DNA of 64,000 nucleotides, taken from assembly GCA_023525975.1 (NCBI GenBank), contig CM042021.1:80481001-80545000 (forward strand), written 5' to 3'. Of this stretch, positions 34,600 to 46,198 are shown piece after piece. The DNA is from Smallanthus sonchifolius. Its lineage: Eukaryota > Streptophyta > Magnoliopsida > Asterales > Asteraceae. Both the position numbers and the translations under genes were made by a program. The notes below the pieces were generated by a model. It saw nothing but the letters and a program-made list of their open reading frames with translations, was not told where the DNA came from and did not search any database. The number at the start of each line of letters is the position of its first letter. The first letter of the stretch is position 1.

Positions 34600-37500
34600 A
34601 TGGCAGGCGCAGACATAAACAACCCCAACGACAATTTTTCCCCATATCACAACCTCACTGCATACCTAATAAAGGGCAAGAAATCCGAAGGTTTCGATGA
34701 TATGATCGACTTCCTTTGTCGGTCCAAAATCCACCATGCCTTAACAGTCAACCCAACCATCAATACTTCCCACATGGAAGAGTTTTGGAGCTCAGCCGTG
34801 TATTCTACTGACCAGGGCACTCCCCAAATCAGAGGCACAGTAGACGACAAGGAGATGATTATCACTGAAGCAAAGCTCCACCAACACCTCGAGCTTCCGG
34901 ATGAAGGGGACGCCATCTCTTACCCAAGAGACGTATACATGAGGACCTTTGTATCCATAGGGTACGCTGGGAATCAAACACAGTATACGATAGAGAAGGC
35001 ACTCATGGGTCCCAAATGGAAGTATCTATGCCACACTCTTCTCCAATGCATATTCCAGAAGAGGAGTGGCTGGAACCAACTTAGCTCCGGACTTGCGTCG
35101 GCAATTCACGGTATGATAACTGGGACGGGTTTCAAATTTTCCCACCTCATTCTTGAAGGTTTGAGATACAACCTTCAAGAAGGGGTGAAATCACAGTTCT
35201 TCATGTACCCAAGATTCTTTCAGGAAGTGTTCAACATTGAGCACTAAGATCTTTCAAAAACTGCAAGAATCTACATAATGCTGGGACATAAGAACAACAT
35301 TTTTCAAAGCATGAGAACAGTTTCATCAAAGTTCTCAGGGGCCGATGTTCCATTGTTGTCTACAATGTTGAACACGCAAAGTGCCCAGGGTGACAGTTCA
35401 GCAAACCCAGCTGATACTTATCCCACACCCTCCACCTCACTGCCACAAACTCAAACTGCTGCTTCCCTTGATCGAACCCCTGTGCATTCTACTGAGGATG
35501 TACAGGCACATACTTTACTCACCCACAGTTTGATTGCTCAACCGGAACACAGGGCCCCGGTTGCAGCCAAATATATACAAGGAAGAGGGGCAAGAGAACT
35601 CCTTATTCTCTTGCCTCCAAGGCCCAAAACCAAGACAACATCCCTCACTCAGAATCACAACATTCTAGTGAGAATATCATAAGGGAAAGCCACACTGTTA
35701 GGGAGACTCCTTCGGAAGTCTCTCTATTAGGATTAGGATCACTTCCCGGATCCATAGAACAGCCCTTTGAGCCATTCCTATCTTCTTTGGACTTAAGTGT
35801 TGAGGAACCTGACCAAAGTGATGTACCCAAAAGCAACTACCACTATCAAGGAGGTACTGATTGGTCTTGCTTCCGAAACACCCAACCCAAGTTCTTCACC
35901 CTTGAAGGTCCACTCTAGGAGTAATGAAAGAGTGGATGTGGAAGAGGCTGTCACTACTGTTGGTCCATCAAATGACCAGGAGGACAGTGACAACATCTTT
36001 AAGACCTCAACCACGACAACTCATGGTGAGGGTGTTTCCTTGGAAACTCCCCTCACTGAGAGGAATCCCAGGCGCCAAGAAACCACGGGTGATGGGGATG
36101 CTGAGGCTCGGCCTACGGCCCCATCTGGGTCCAAGGATTCCACAACTGTGGATGAGGACAGTCTGAAACTAAACAATTTGGAATTAACGGCCAGGGTGGC
36201 TATGCTTGAGGCTGAAGTGTCCAAACTACGACACCAAGCCTTGATGCATGAAGCCCATCAATGCCCATCCACGGCTTCTCCCTCTCTTGTCTCAGTGGGC
36301 ACTCAAACAGATGCCTATTTGTTCACTGATGCAACCAAAATGGGGGAGAAAGTCCCAATGGAAGAAGACACTGAAAGTCTCGACAACTGGATTCAATAGC
36401 AGGCTGCCTTCCAAAGTACTCTATTCAGACCAGCTTTTGTCCAAGTTCATGACTTGCCAGTCTCAGATGACAATGAAGAAGAATCTACTAAAGACTGGAA
36501 GCTAGTTGTCAGAGCAATAGATGAGGTGCTGATGGATGAAAACAACCAAGACGAAACATCTACATCCTTCAGCATCATCCCAGAAGTTGCAGCCATCATA
36601 AGTCATGCAGCTGCCCCCCACTTTCCACTGACATCAACACAGCTAGAGTTTGACATTATACTAGCTTGGGGGTACAATGGGAAAACTGAGAGGTTTTGGA
36701 TAGGTCGGGAGTTTAGCGGAGTAGAAGAGCTAGACTGGGATTTAATTCATCCATTTGAAATCCTTAACCTATATGATCTTATCTGCATCAACAACTCATC
36801 AGACCTCTCAGCAGACCTTTCCACTGACATGTTCTATGCTTTGATGGAGGACAACCTACCCAACTTCATAAGACTAATCAAATAACTAAAACGGGTAGAG
36901 TATCCTGAGTCATCTCAGGCTCAGGCTGCAGAAAGAAGACTGTCTCCCAACAATCTCCAAATCACAAGGAGCAGTCTTCTCAATGAAGAAGAAGTTCTGA
37001 GCCTGAAAAGACTCCTGTACAAACTAATGGTCAAGGACTTAGATGTGCTAGGATGGATAAGCAATAAGTGCCTTGACCATACCTTCCTTCTAAGAAACGG
37101 CACCTCTCTCACCATCAACACCAGGAACATCCTCCAGCTGCCCTCAAACTTCCTATTCAAGATCTTTCAGCTCAGAGCCAACATCTGCAATATTAACTCA
37201 TTAGAGAGCCAGGCAATGATGGTCACCATCAAAGCCCATCTTGAAGAAGAAGGACCGATTCCTCTGGAAGAGTCTGTGTCAACTTCTAATACTGACTCCA
37301 ACTCAGATACTCCACAAGTTAAAGCCACATTTGTAGCATTTGGCACAAGATCTTCACTTAGGGATCAACTGAGAGAAATAGAAGGTCCTGAGTACCAACT
37401 TAATGAAGACAGTGACCGTCCCTTGTCAATTTCTCAACTTGCCAATGAAGCCAAGGCAGAGATCCCAACAGCACAACAATCAGCTGTTTCTGTGATCAGT

Positions 37501-38889
37501 GAAGCCATAGCAGAGGCATCCAATGTTAATAAAGGGAAGGGCATTATGACAGAAGAGGATGAAGAGAGGTTGCAAAAAGAAAAGAAGGAGAAAGAAGAGA
37601 GAAGAAGGAAAAGAGAAGAAGAAGAGATGGCTGAAGAGATGGCTCATAAACAAAGGCATCAAGAAAGAAAGGCAGCCATACTCCTAAGACAACAGACAAT
37701 CCAGCTGTATGCCAAACAGCTAGATGAGATGAATGTTAAAATCCATGCAGGGTCTCAAGTTGAAGAAGATGAACAACTTGCCAGACAGCTGCAGGAACAG
37801 TTTGCAAAGGAAGTAGAAGAGGAGAATGAAAAGAAGAGGAAGGAAGATGCTAAGTTTAGAATCACTAATTCTAAATTAGCAAAAGAATTAAGGGAGGAGT
37901 GGACTGAAGCTCTGATCTCTCAAGGTGAGGATGCAGACTACCTTGAAAAACTTTCAAACAAAGAGATCTACAGAGCCTTCATGGGTCAGCAGGGGGAATT
38001 GGCAAAGAAGAAGAAAGATGAAGAAAAAGAGAAAGCTCGACAAAAGTCAAAGAGAGCCATTGCCCTTAATCAAAGGACCCATGAAGAAAGGAAGGTGATG
38101 ATTGACTTCCTTAAGGTAAGGGGAGAAAGTGGAAAAAGGTTAGGTCCCATGTCCTTCATGAACCTACAAGCCCTGTATACAAAAGTGAAAAAGGAAGAGG
38201 AAGAAAGACTGGGAAAGAGACCAGTCAAGAAACAAAGAACCTCTGCACCAGAAACTACTTCCACTTTCCAAACACCACCCACAAACATCCCCAAGCCTTC
38301 CTCTCCTCAACCCAAAAAGTTCAAAACATCCCACCCAGCTCCTTCTCATCAACAGCCACTCCTGAAGAAATCCAAACCCATATCCAAACCTGAAGACTCC
38401 AGAGAAATAGTCCAATGGTTTTACAGTACCCAAGATCAATGGTTTGAAGTATTCAGGGGGAGAACTGAATGAAGAAGGTCGATTTACAAGTCTGTTGATG
38501 AGGTTCTACAACTTCCAGAGTCAGATCTCAAGAGAATCATGGAGCTGGGTGAAGAAATCATACCTGCAAATGATGGAGGAAAACATCTAGTGCTGGTGAT
38601 CAAACATCACTTCAACCCCAGCAAAGATGCAGTCTTAGATGTTAGACCTCTACAATCCTACTATCCATTTGCACGATGGTCCTACAATGCTGAGAAGAAT
38701 GAGTTCACCATCACAAATGTCAAGGGTCACCAGATGAGATGTTCAAGCAAGGCAATCTTCAAAATGTCAAGTAAGGACATCAAGACTCTGTCTGAACTTC
38801 CTCTTGAAACCCCCAGCAAGGATCCTCGAGGGTATGAAGTAGCAAGGATAGTCGACCACACGAAAAAGCTTCAGCAACAGAGGGACTAG
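34600..38889 (+). pseudogene. Copia B extra ORF (post-pol ORF), full span, broken
   Basis: The frame starts at 34600 (MAGADINNPNDN) and nearly all of it stays in one frame to the TAG at 38889, close to 1430 codons if whole. Stops lie at 35245-35247, 36397-36399, 36883-36885 and 38470-38472. An extra TA near 35570 puts the following stretch out of step with copia A up to about 35797. The N-terminal globular part is followed by a Pro/Thr-rich linker and W.Y/LPxxDL modules. A Lys/Glu/Arg-rich coiled-coil-like part (about 37540-38240) and the C-terminal modules complete it. Three of the stops read as sense codons in A and the fourth lies upstream of A's surviving part, so all could be B-specific. 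Function unknown; often called env-like in SIRE elements, but I see no signal peptide or membrane segment. Confidence 0.8.
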
Positions 38890-38922
38890 AAGAATTTTGG
38901 TAGCATCAGTCTAGGGGGAGTT

Positions 38923-39660
38923 TGTAGAACCAAAGACTGATTGCTACAAAATTGTTCTAAGTATAACTGCTGCAGACAACACAAGATTGCTGCTGACCAA
39001 AACAGCTGCTGATACTTTGTCTGCTGCTGAAGACCAAAGTAGCTGCGGATAGGCTTATCAGCAGCATTCAACACATGTTGCTGCTGATAGGCATATCCTC
39101 AGCAGCTGCGGATAGATCAATCTTGCTGCTGGTCCTCATCTCTGCTGCTGATAGCTTTATTCTCTGAAGACCAAACGTTGCCGCTGACTATCCATGCGAA
39201 GCGCCTTTGACACCTTTCTGCAAAAGCAACTGCCACACTCCAAGCAGAAGGAACCTCACTGGTGCAACCATTAAAGGACAATGACGCTCTTCTCCAAGCA
39301 TGCAAACAATGATGCCTAAGAAGACGTTTCAGTAAAGTTAACTAGATTAGCCTTTACGTGTAATTTAGATTAATAAACAAGATCAACGGCTTGTGTTAGA
39401 TCTGATCCTTAGAATCAAGGGTCTGTCTTAATTCTAAGTTACTATATATATCTTGTAAACACTTCAAACACAGTGTGCCTTCATAGTGCTTTTTGATAGT
39501 GTCTTGATAGAGTTTTACTTGTAATCTTGTAATCTCAGAAGTCTAATACAACAGTGCATTTATCAGTATTCTTGCTGTTTACTTGTTTACTTTGTTGGTT
39601 GCTATTGTTTCCGCCAATATCAACTAGAATAGAATCACCTTGTAATCTTACGATCCTACA
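38923..39660 (+). repeat. Copia B 3' LTR, 738 bp
   Basis: It starts TGTAGAACC after the polypurine tract CTAGGGGGAG and ends GATCCTACA. It is equal in length to copia A's 3' LTR and visibly very similar. The flanking AATAC (39661-39665) doubles as the target duplication of gypsy-2. Confidence 0.93.
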
Positions 39661-40167
39661 AATACTATAAGGCCCCTTTTCCGGGAGACCTCACTTGTTG
39701 GATTTACTCATAAACATAGTCATCCTTACTGAACTTTTAAATTAAAATCATTTAACATAGCGAAAGCGTACAATAAGTCGAATACATAACGTAGCAGCGG
39801 AAGTCTTATCATTTAAACATAAACATTATCTTAACATAAACTCAGGTAATTGGGATGTCAGTTGTTCCGATTAGCCATCACGCCTAATACACCCCTTCTT
39901 CTTGCTACCTGAAGTGCATACTAAAAGTCAGCTAATGCTGGTGAGTTCTAGTTTAAAAGCAATCAGATATAAACGTTATCATATGATATATATGAATATA
40001 TAGTATATATACATATTCTTTTTCTCCTTACTTTACTTATTTCTTATATCATTCGTAACGAGTACGTATATAAATACATACATGCTTATTTCTTAGTGCA
40101 CAATCATTGGTCATACACATATGGGTGATCAACCCGTTACTTGTTTACGTAAGTTACAAAGACAAAC

Positions 40168-40480
40168 ATTCTCGAACTACCGTCGTAGCCCATTTACTTA
40201 ACTGTCCGGCACTAGAAACCGTCCGTCAGATCTTAAACCGTCGAGCAAGCCTTCGGTCATCCGTCTTTACCGTCCTACCGTCGTAGTCCATCATATTCGC
40301 CCGTCTACCCTAAGGCATCCGTTTTTCTCGAACTACCGTCGTAGCCCATTTACTTAACCGTCCGGCACTAGAAACCGTCCGTCATATCTTAAACCGTCCG
40401 ACAAACTTTCGGCCGTCCGTCTTTACCGTCCTACCATCGTAGTCCGTCATATTCTCCCGTCTGCCCTAAGGCATCCGTTT
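40168..40480. repeat. ~150-bp tandem duplication inside gypsy-2 LTR
   Basis: Two imperfect copies, each beginning CTCGAACTACCGTCGTAGCC and ending GGCATCCGTTT. Each copy contains smaller CCGTC-rich blocks. The other LTR has the same pair at about 46704-47010, so the duplication predates insertion. Confidence 0.85.
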
Positions 40481-41079
40481 CCCACTTGAACTAATTATAC
40501 AGCCGTGCAACGATTGAGGGACTTACTCCACGGTAGTGGCCTTTGTTTAGTCTACCTTTCTAGACTTTCATTTATGGCTGCATAATAGTCGAGTGGTCGT
40601 CCGTCTACAGAAGTAGCGTTATCATCGTTTCTGTCCATAACGTTCATTCATACTTAGCAAGCAATATATACATGGCTATAAAGCAAGATTTCATTCTTAC
40701 ACGTTATGTCATACTTTTCATACTTGGCAAGCAATATATACATAGATATAAAGTAATATTTCTTTCTTATATGTTATGTCATGCTTTCATTTCTTTATTT
40801 ATAAACATACTTGTTATACTTATATTTCGCATGTATTGTCATATATCACATAACATAACATTTAGTCATATCATGTATACACTCCAGCCCCAAAACATTT
40901 AAAATCCTTTGCACGTAACACATAGGAGGGGGCACATAGAACTCACCTGATGAGTGGTTTCTGTAATACACTTAGCCGGTTACTGATCATCACTAAGGTA
41001 TCTCTCAATCTGTATAATGAAGTCATACACATAAGGTAGTGCTCCTAGATGACACTAGACATTACTATGCTTGAACCCA

Positions 41080-41400
41080 GTAGTTTCGATGGATAAATCA
41101 CATCGAAACTATGGTAGTTTCGGGTCATGGATTTATATCGAAACTATGATAGTCTCAGGTCATGGGTTTATATCGAAACTATGGTAGTTTCGGGTCTTGG
41201 GTTTATATCAAAACTATGGTAGTTTCGGGTCATGGGTTTATATCGAAACTATGGTAGTTTTGATAAGTAACTTATGTAAAATCTTAGTAGTTTCGGGTCA
41301 TGGGTTTACATCAAAACTTTTGTAGTTTCGATGGGTCTGCATATATCGAAACTAGGTAGTTTCGATGGAGTTACCTATATCGAAACTAGTAGTTTCGATG
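41080..41400. repeat. Hairpin array in gypsy-2 3' LTR
   Basis: About eight inverted-repeat units with arms ATCGAAACTA and TAGTTTCG(AT/GG) around a 1-3 base loop (TGG, G). They are spaced by GGTCATGGGTTTAT-type linkers. The arms match those of the gypsy-1 LTR hairpins. Confidence 0.88.
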
Positions 41401-41883
41401 CATCAGTCTTCTTTCCCGATCAGAACCCTAGATCTAGCAAATTATTTCTAGTTGATAAAGCCTTGAACTTTTTACGTTCAAAACGTCCCTTTTTCATTCA
41501 TGAGCACAAATATGTGATTTGTTTCAATTTTTATACGTAAAAACCATGTGTTTATGTGACTTAAACCCGAATCCCCAAAATGTGTAAAAACTCAGATTTA
41601 GAGGTGATGCTTACCTCTTGAAGTTCGGTTCCCGTTGCTATACGTTGCTGTGATGAAGACGAACGACTCTTGAGCCTTTGAGCTTCTTTCCCCGCTTTCT
41701 CTCTCTAGAGTCGGTCTCTCTCTCTCACTCTAGAAACCTACGTAGGAATTAAATGAGGGAAAGGGTTGGTGGCTGCTGATGTGAAGGGTTTCCCTTCATA
41801 TTTCAGGCCCATGGGCCGAACCTTGGCCAAACCCACGTTGTTTTTTTCATTTTATTTGTTTTCTATTTATTCAGGATGTTACA

Positions 41884-41900
41884 AGTCTACCCTCCTTATA
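41884..41900 (-). other. Polypurine tract of gypsy-2
   Basis: The minus strand reads TATAAGGAGGGTAGACT immediately before the 3' LTR start TGTAACATC. Confidence 0.75.
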
Positions 41901-41922
41901 GAGGTTTCCTCCTCCAAACCTG

Positions 41923-43317
41923 TTACAAGTTAAACAACTTTGGATATAGTCCTTTCATCTCGTCTTCCTTCTCCCAAGTGGCTTCGGACCCTTTCTTGTG
42001 CTTCCATTGTATTTTGACTAAAGGAATCGACTTATTTCGTAGTCGTTTCTCGGCTTGGTCGAGGATAGCTGTTGGTTCTTCTATATAGTTCAAAATGTTA
42101 TCCACTTCGATTTTGTCATAGGGTATGTGAGCCGTATCGTCAGCAAGGCACTTGCGTAAGTGCGATACGTGGAATGTAGGGTGAATTCCACTGAGCTCAT
42201 CAGGTAGGTCGAGTCTGTAAGCAACCTGACCAACCCTTGCTACAATTTTGAAAGGTCCGACAAACCTTGGACTTAATTTTCCATGTCTTCTGAATCGGAT
42301 GATCCATTTCCAGGGTGACACTTTCAGTAGTACCATGTCCCCTACTTGAAACTCTAAATCTCTTCTTCTCTTATCCACGTATGATTTCTATCTGTCTTTA
42401 GCGGCTTTCATTCGAGCTTTTATCTGGCCAAACTTCTTAGAAGTAGCTTTGACCACTTCGAGACGGGCAAAGTATTTCTTTCCAATTTCTCCCCAACAAA
42501 CCGGGGTTCGACATCTTCTTCCATACAACATCTCAAATGGCGGCATACCAATGGTTGAGTGATAGCTGCTATTATATGAAAATTCTACCAAGGGCAAATG
42601 GTTGTCCCAGCTACCCCCGAAATCAATGATACAGGCCCAGAGCATGTCCTCCAAGGTCTGAATGGTTCTTTCCGGTTGACCATCGGTTTGAGGGTGGTAA
42701 GCTGTGCTGATGTTTAGCCTAGTGGCCATCGATTCGTTGAATTTCTTTCAAAACCTTGATGTGAATCGAGTGTCCCGGTCTAACACGATCGTTAATGGCA
42801 TACCATGTCTGCTTACGATTTCCTTGATGAATATCCCTACTAACCTCTCAGACGAAGAAGCCTCACGTATTGGTAAGAAGTGAGCATTTTTCGTCAAGCG
42901 GTCGACGATCACCCAAATGGTATCATTGCCTTTAGCTGTTCGCGGTAGCTTGGTAATTAATTCCATTGTGATCGCTTCCCACTTCCATTCCGGTATTGAC
43001 AAAGGTTGCATTTTACCACATGGTTTCTGGTGCTCAGCCTTGACTAGTGAACAAGTTAGGCACTTACTCACATATTTGGTTACATCGTTCTTCATGCCAT
43101 GCTACCAATATCCTTTCTTCAAGTCTTGATACATTTTGTTCACCCCGGGGTGGATAGAGTAGCACGACTTATGGGCCTCATCAAAGATTTTGGCCCTAAG
43201 TTCACCAATCTTAGATATCCACATCCGGCCAAAGCGAGTTCGTACATCATACGCATTGGTCTCCAAATTACTCTGTTGTCCCACTATTCTTTCCCGTTTC
43301 AAATTCCTTTCCAACAA
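41923..43317 (-). pseudogene. int: Gypsy-2 integrase with chromodomain-like tail
   Basis: Four frames in series. 43102-43317 holds the zinc-finger half (DEAHKSCYSIHPG). 42748-43095 holds CLTCSLVKAEH and the first core Asp, here in MELITKLPR, where the expected Asp (MDFITKL in gypsy-1) is Glu. 42388-42729 holds the Glu of GQPERTIQ. 41923-42378 holds GKLSPRFVGPFKIV, FHVSHLRKCL and the chromodomain-like WKHKKGSEATWEKED. The second catalytic Asp is in VLDRDTRF. Stops or frame changes at each boundary and the altered first catalytic residue make it non-functional. Confidence 0.88.
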
Positions 43318-43326
43318 TGCTTCCTC

Positions 43327-44979
43327 CTATGCTTTCGCTATTTCATTCATTATATCCGGTGTTATAATCAATTGACATGCTTTGATTCGGATAGGTGTTG
43401 ATTCTTCTTTCCTGCTTAAGGCCTCAGCCACTACATTTGCCTTGCCTGGATGGTATAATATTTCGTAGTCGTAGTCTTTCAGTAGTTCCAACCAGCTTCT
43501 TTGTCTCATGTTTAATTCCTTTTGCTCAAAGAAGTATTTCAGGCTCTTGTGATCGGAGTAGATGGTGCATTTATCTCCGTACAAATAGTGTCTCCATATC
43601 TTTAATGCCAAAACTACTGCCGCCAACTCCAGATCGTGAGTCGGGTAGTTAACTTCATGAATATTTAACTTTCGCGAGGTATAAGCAATTACTTTTCCCC
43701 TTTGCATTAGTACACAACCCAATCCTTAACCCGAAGCATCAGAGTAAACTACCAAGTATTCGTTTCCCTCGGGTAAGGTCAAGATTGGAGCTTGGGTTAA
43801 TCGTGTCTTCAATTCTTCAAACGCATTGTTTTGGGTTGGACCCCATTCGTACTTTACTTCCTTACGTGTCAGCTTTGTCAGTGGCGAGGTTATTATCGAG
43901 AAATCCTGAATGAATCTTCAATAGTAGCCAGCGAATCCCAGAAAACTTCTTAGCTCCGTTGGTGTTTTCGGGATGTTCCATTCCTTAACTATTACGATCT
44001 TTGTAGGATCTACCATAATGCCGTTTGGGTTTATGACATGGCCTAGGAATTGGACTTCCCTAACCCAGAACGCACATTTGGAGAATTTTGCGTATAACTT
44101 CTCCTGCTTAAAAATCTCTAGAACTTCCCTTAGGTGACAGTGGTGATCACCTTCGTTCTTTGAATAGATGAGAATGTCATCTATGAAAACTATTACTGAC
44201 CGATCCAACATTGGTCGGCATACCCTATTCATTTAATCCATAAATGTTGCAGGTGCGTTGGTTAGTCCGAAGGACATCATGAGGAATTCATAATGCCCAT
44301 AACGCGTGCGAAACGCGGTTTTTGGTACATCCTCCTCCCTTACTTTCAATTGATGGTAACCCGACCTAAGATCGATCTTTGAGAACCAACTCGCACCTTG
44401 CAGTTGATCAAAAAGATCGTCTATTCTAGGCAGTGGGTACTTGTTCTTTACTGTTCGTTTGTTCAATTCAAGGTAGTCGATGCACATGCGCATGCTGCCG
44501 TCTTTCTTCTTTACAAATAATACCAGAGTGCCCCATGGTGAGATGCTCGGTCGGATAAATCCTTTCTCTGCCAATTCTTCAAGTTGAGTCATTAATTCTT
44601 TCATTTCTGACGGAGCTAATCGGTAGGGTGCTTTGGCAACGGGCTCAGCTCCTGGCAGTAAGTCAATCTGGAATTCTATTTCCTGATCGGGCGGCAATCC
44701 AGGAAGGTCCTCTAGGAACACTTCTGGAAATTTGCACACCACGGGTACATCGTTGAGCTCTTTCTTTTTCATTCTATTGTCAATAACATATGCAAGATAA
44801 GCTTCGCAACCGCGCCTCATGTAACTTTCGGCCTTGATCATCGAGATGACGTTCGTCATTGTGCAATTCCAATCACCATAAACCATAATCGGACTGTCGT
44901 CAGTGGCTTTGAGATGTATCATCTTTCGTTTACATATGATTTGTGCTTCGTTGGCAGCTAACCAATCCATGCCCAACAT
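43327..44979 (-). pseudogene. pol: Gypsy-2 reverse transcriptase and RNase H
   Basis: RT begins in 44233-44979 (protease end MLGMDWLA, then RMCIDYLELN and LRSGYHQLKV) and continues after a stop at FMD/MNRV into 43918-44232 with the catalytic VFIDDILIYS. RNase H is 43327-43722 (HDLELA, YSDHKSL, KANVVAEALS). The stretch 43723-43917 belongs to the connection domain and first RNase H motif but is out of frame. The final RNase H Asp (ADALS in gypsy-1) is Glu here. Confidence 0.9.
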
Positions 44980-45159
44980 TCTGTCAAATCCTCCTAAGGT
45001 TAGAAGTTACAATATAGAAGGAAACTTATGGCCCTCTATTTCTAATATGCAATTATCATTCATTTGGAATACTATCGAGTTTCTACTAACTGCGGTTTCT
45101 ACGCTAAAGGCCCTTACTATGGTGTTGATCGTGCACTCTGGTTTACGACAAAAATCATT
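44980..45159 (-). pseudogene. Gypsy-2 protease C-terminal part, frame-disrupted
   Basis: The stretch lies between the DSGA active-site frame and the MLGMDWL motif, so by position it is the rest of the aspartic protease. No single open frame survives across it. Confidence 0.55.
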
Positions 45160-45849
45160 TTATATAAAGCTTTTACTAGCACCAGAGTCAAATAAAATAG
45201 CCGCACGTTCATCATTAACTAGGAACGTACCTGACAAGACATCAGGGCTTACTCTTGCTTTCCCCTCAGATAAGGAGTAGGCCCGAGTCCTTGCCTTTGG
45301 TTGTTCATGTTTGTTTTCTTTTCCCGAACCAGATTGTCTGGTTCTCTTGCAATTCTTGGTCAAATGTCCAAATAGTCCACAACCTTGGCATTTAGTGTCT
45401 CTTAAACAGTCACGAGAATAGTGCCCCGCCTTCCCACACCTATAACATATGGTGGAACCAAATAATCACTCGCCGTGGTGTTTCTTCAAACATTTCTTAC
45501 AAGTTTTGTATTCTTCAGTTCTTGGCTTCTTAGCCTCAGCTGTATAGTTCCCCTTTCCAGTTCCCTTAGACACGTTTTCCCATTTCCTTTTCTGTGTCTC
45601 AGGTAACAGACCATGCAATAAGCTCTTCAGTGTTAGTACAACCTCACGGGCAATAGCATCCCTAAGTTCGGGTTCCAGTCGTAGTGACCATTCATTGCCA
45701 TCTCCCGGTGGGGTCACATTAGTGCAATACACTCTCTTGGTGTGTTTCACATGCACGCTTTCTTCTTCCTCTTGTCTTTGGGTCAATGGCGGTCTACTTA
45801 CTCGGCCCATATGACGGCCTTGGCGTGAAGTTCTTCCTCTACTAGCCAT
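45160..45849 (-). pseudogene. gag: Gypsy-2 gag and protease remnants
   Basis: 45466-45849 starts MASRGRTSRQ and passes quickly from an Arg-rich N-terminus to the segment before the zinc knuckles. The central retrotransposon-gag domain (WW-containing in gypsy-1) is absent, so an internal deletion is likely. After a stop, two good zinc knuckles follow in the same direction (CYRCGKAGHYSRDC and CQGCGLFGHLTKNC, about 45355-45445). 45160-45363 then leads to the protease active site LFDSGASKSFI, which ends in a stop. Confidence 0.85.
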
Positions 45850-46183
45850 AGTTTTCTAGATTTTTCTGATATGTAAAGGGAACACATCAATGTCATTCAT
45901 TCAGATCATAGTTTAGAACAGTACGAGCAAGGTAAATTCTTAATTACTGTGACTGGTTTATGATTAATAATTTGCTTTGCTTTTCGGGTTCAAAACTCTT
46001 CACATCAGTAGTGACATTGACATCTAAGCGTTCTAAGTTAAGGCATATATCCCTAACTATAGGTATTAACTTTATTACTTACTTACTGTGTTGGCGTTGG
46101 CTACCCAGACTGACATCCGTGCGTTGGTCCCATTATCAGCTTGAGTCCAGACATTTAGGGATGTCTGAATCTCTCAAACTATT
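45850..46183 (-). other. Gypsy-2 leader
   Basis: About 330 bp between the gag start and the primer site, much shorter than gypsy-1's leader. I see no other feature in it. Confidence 0.6.
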
Positions 46184-46195
46184 GCTCTGATACCA
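46184..46195 (-). other. Primer binding site, tRNA-Met type (gypsy-2)
   Basis: The minus strand reads TGGTATCAGAGC three bases after the LTR end at 46199. Confidence 0.92.
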
Positions 46196-46198
46196 AAT

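Larger units (their letters stand above)
31192..39660 (+). mobile_element. Ty1/copia element B (same family as A), left part outside window
   Basis: From 31192 the sequence continues copia integrase in frame, then RT, RNase H, a spacer, the extra ORF, polypurine tract and 3' LTR. Its 5' LTR, gag and protease should lie left of copia A's 5' LTR, outside the window. LTR length, primer-adjacent motifs and ORFs match A. The right edge at 39660 is followed by AATAC, which is also present at the uninterrupted site 60556-60560. Confidence 0.88.
39666..41883 (-). repeat. Gypsy-2 3' LTR
   Basis: About 2218 bp. The right end on the + strand is GATGTTACA (minus-strand start TGTAACATC). The left end is TATAAGG where the other LTR has TGTAAGG, so the terminal CA has decayed to TA. 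It contains a ~150-bp tandem duplication with CCGTCGTAG blocks (about 40168-40480) and the hairpin array 41080-41400. Confidence 0.92.

Noticed and set aside
30454..39660. 30454-39660 as one intact copia element with two LTRs
   Set aside because: The sequence after 31191 enters integrase in mid-domain with no primer site, gag or protease. 30454-31191 is preceded by a polypurine tract and is therefore a 3' LTR of another copy.
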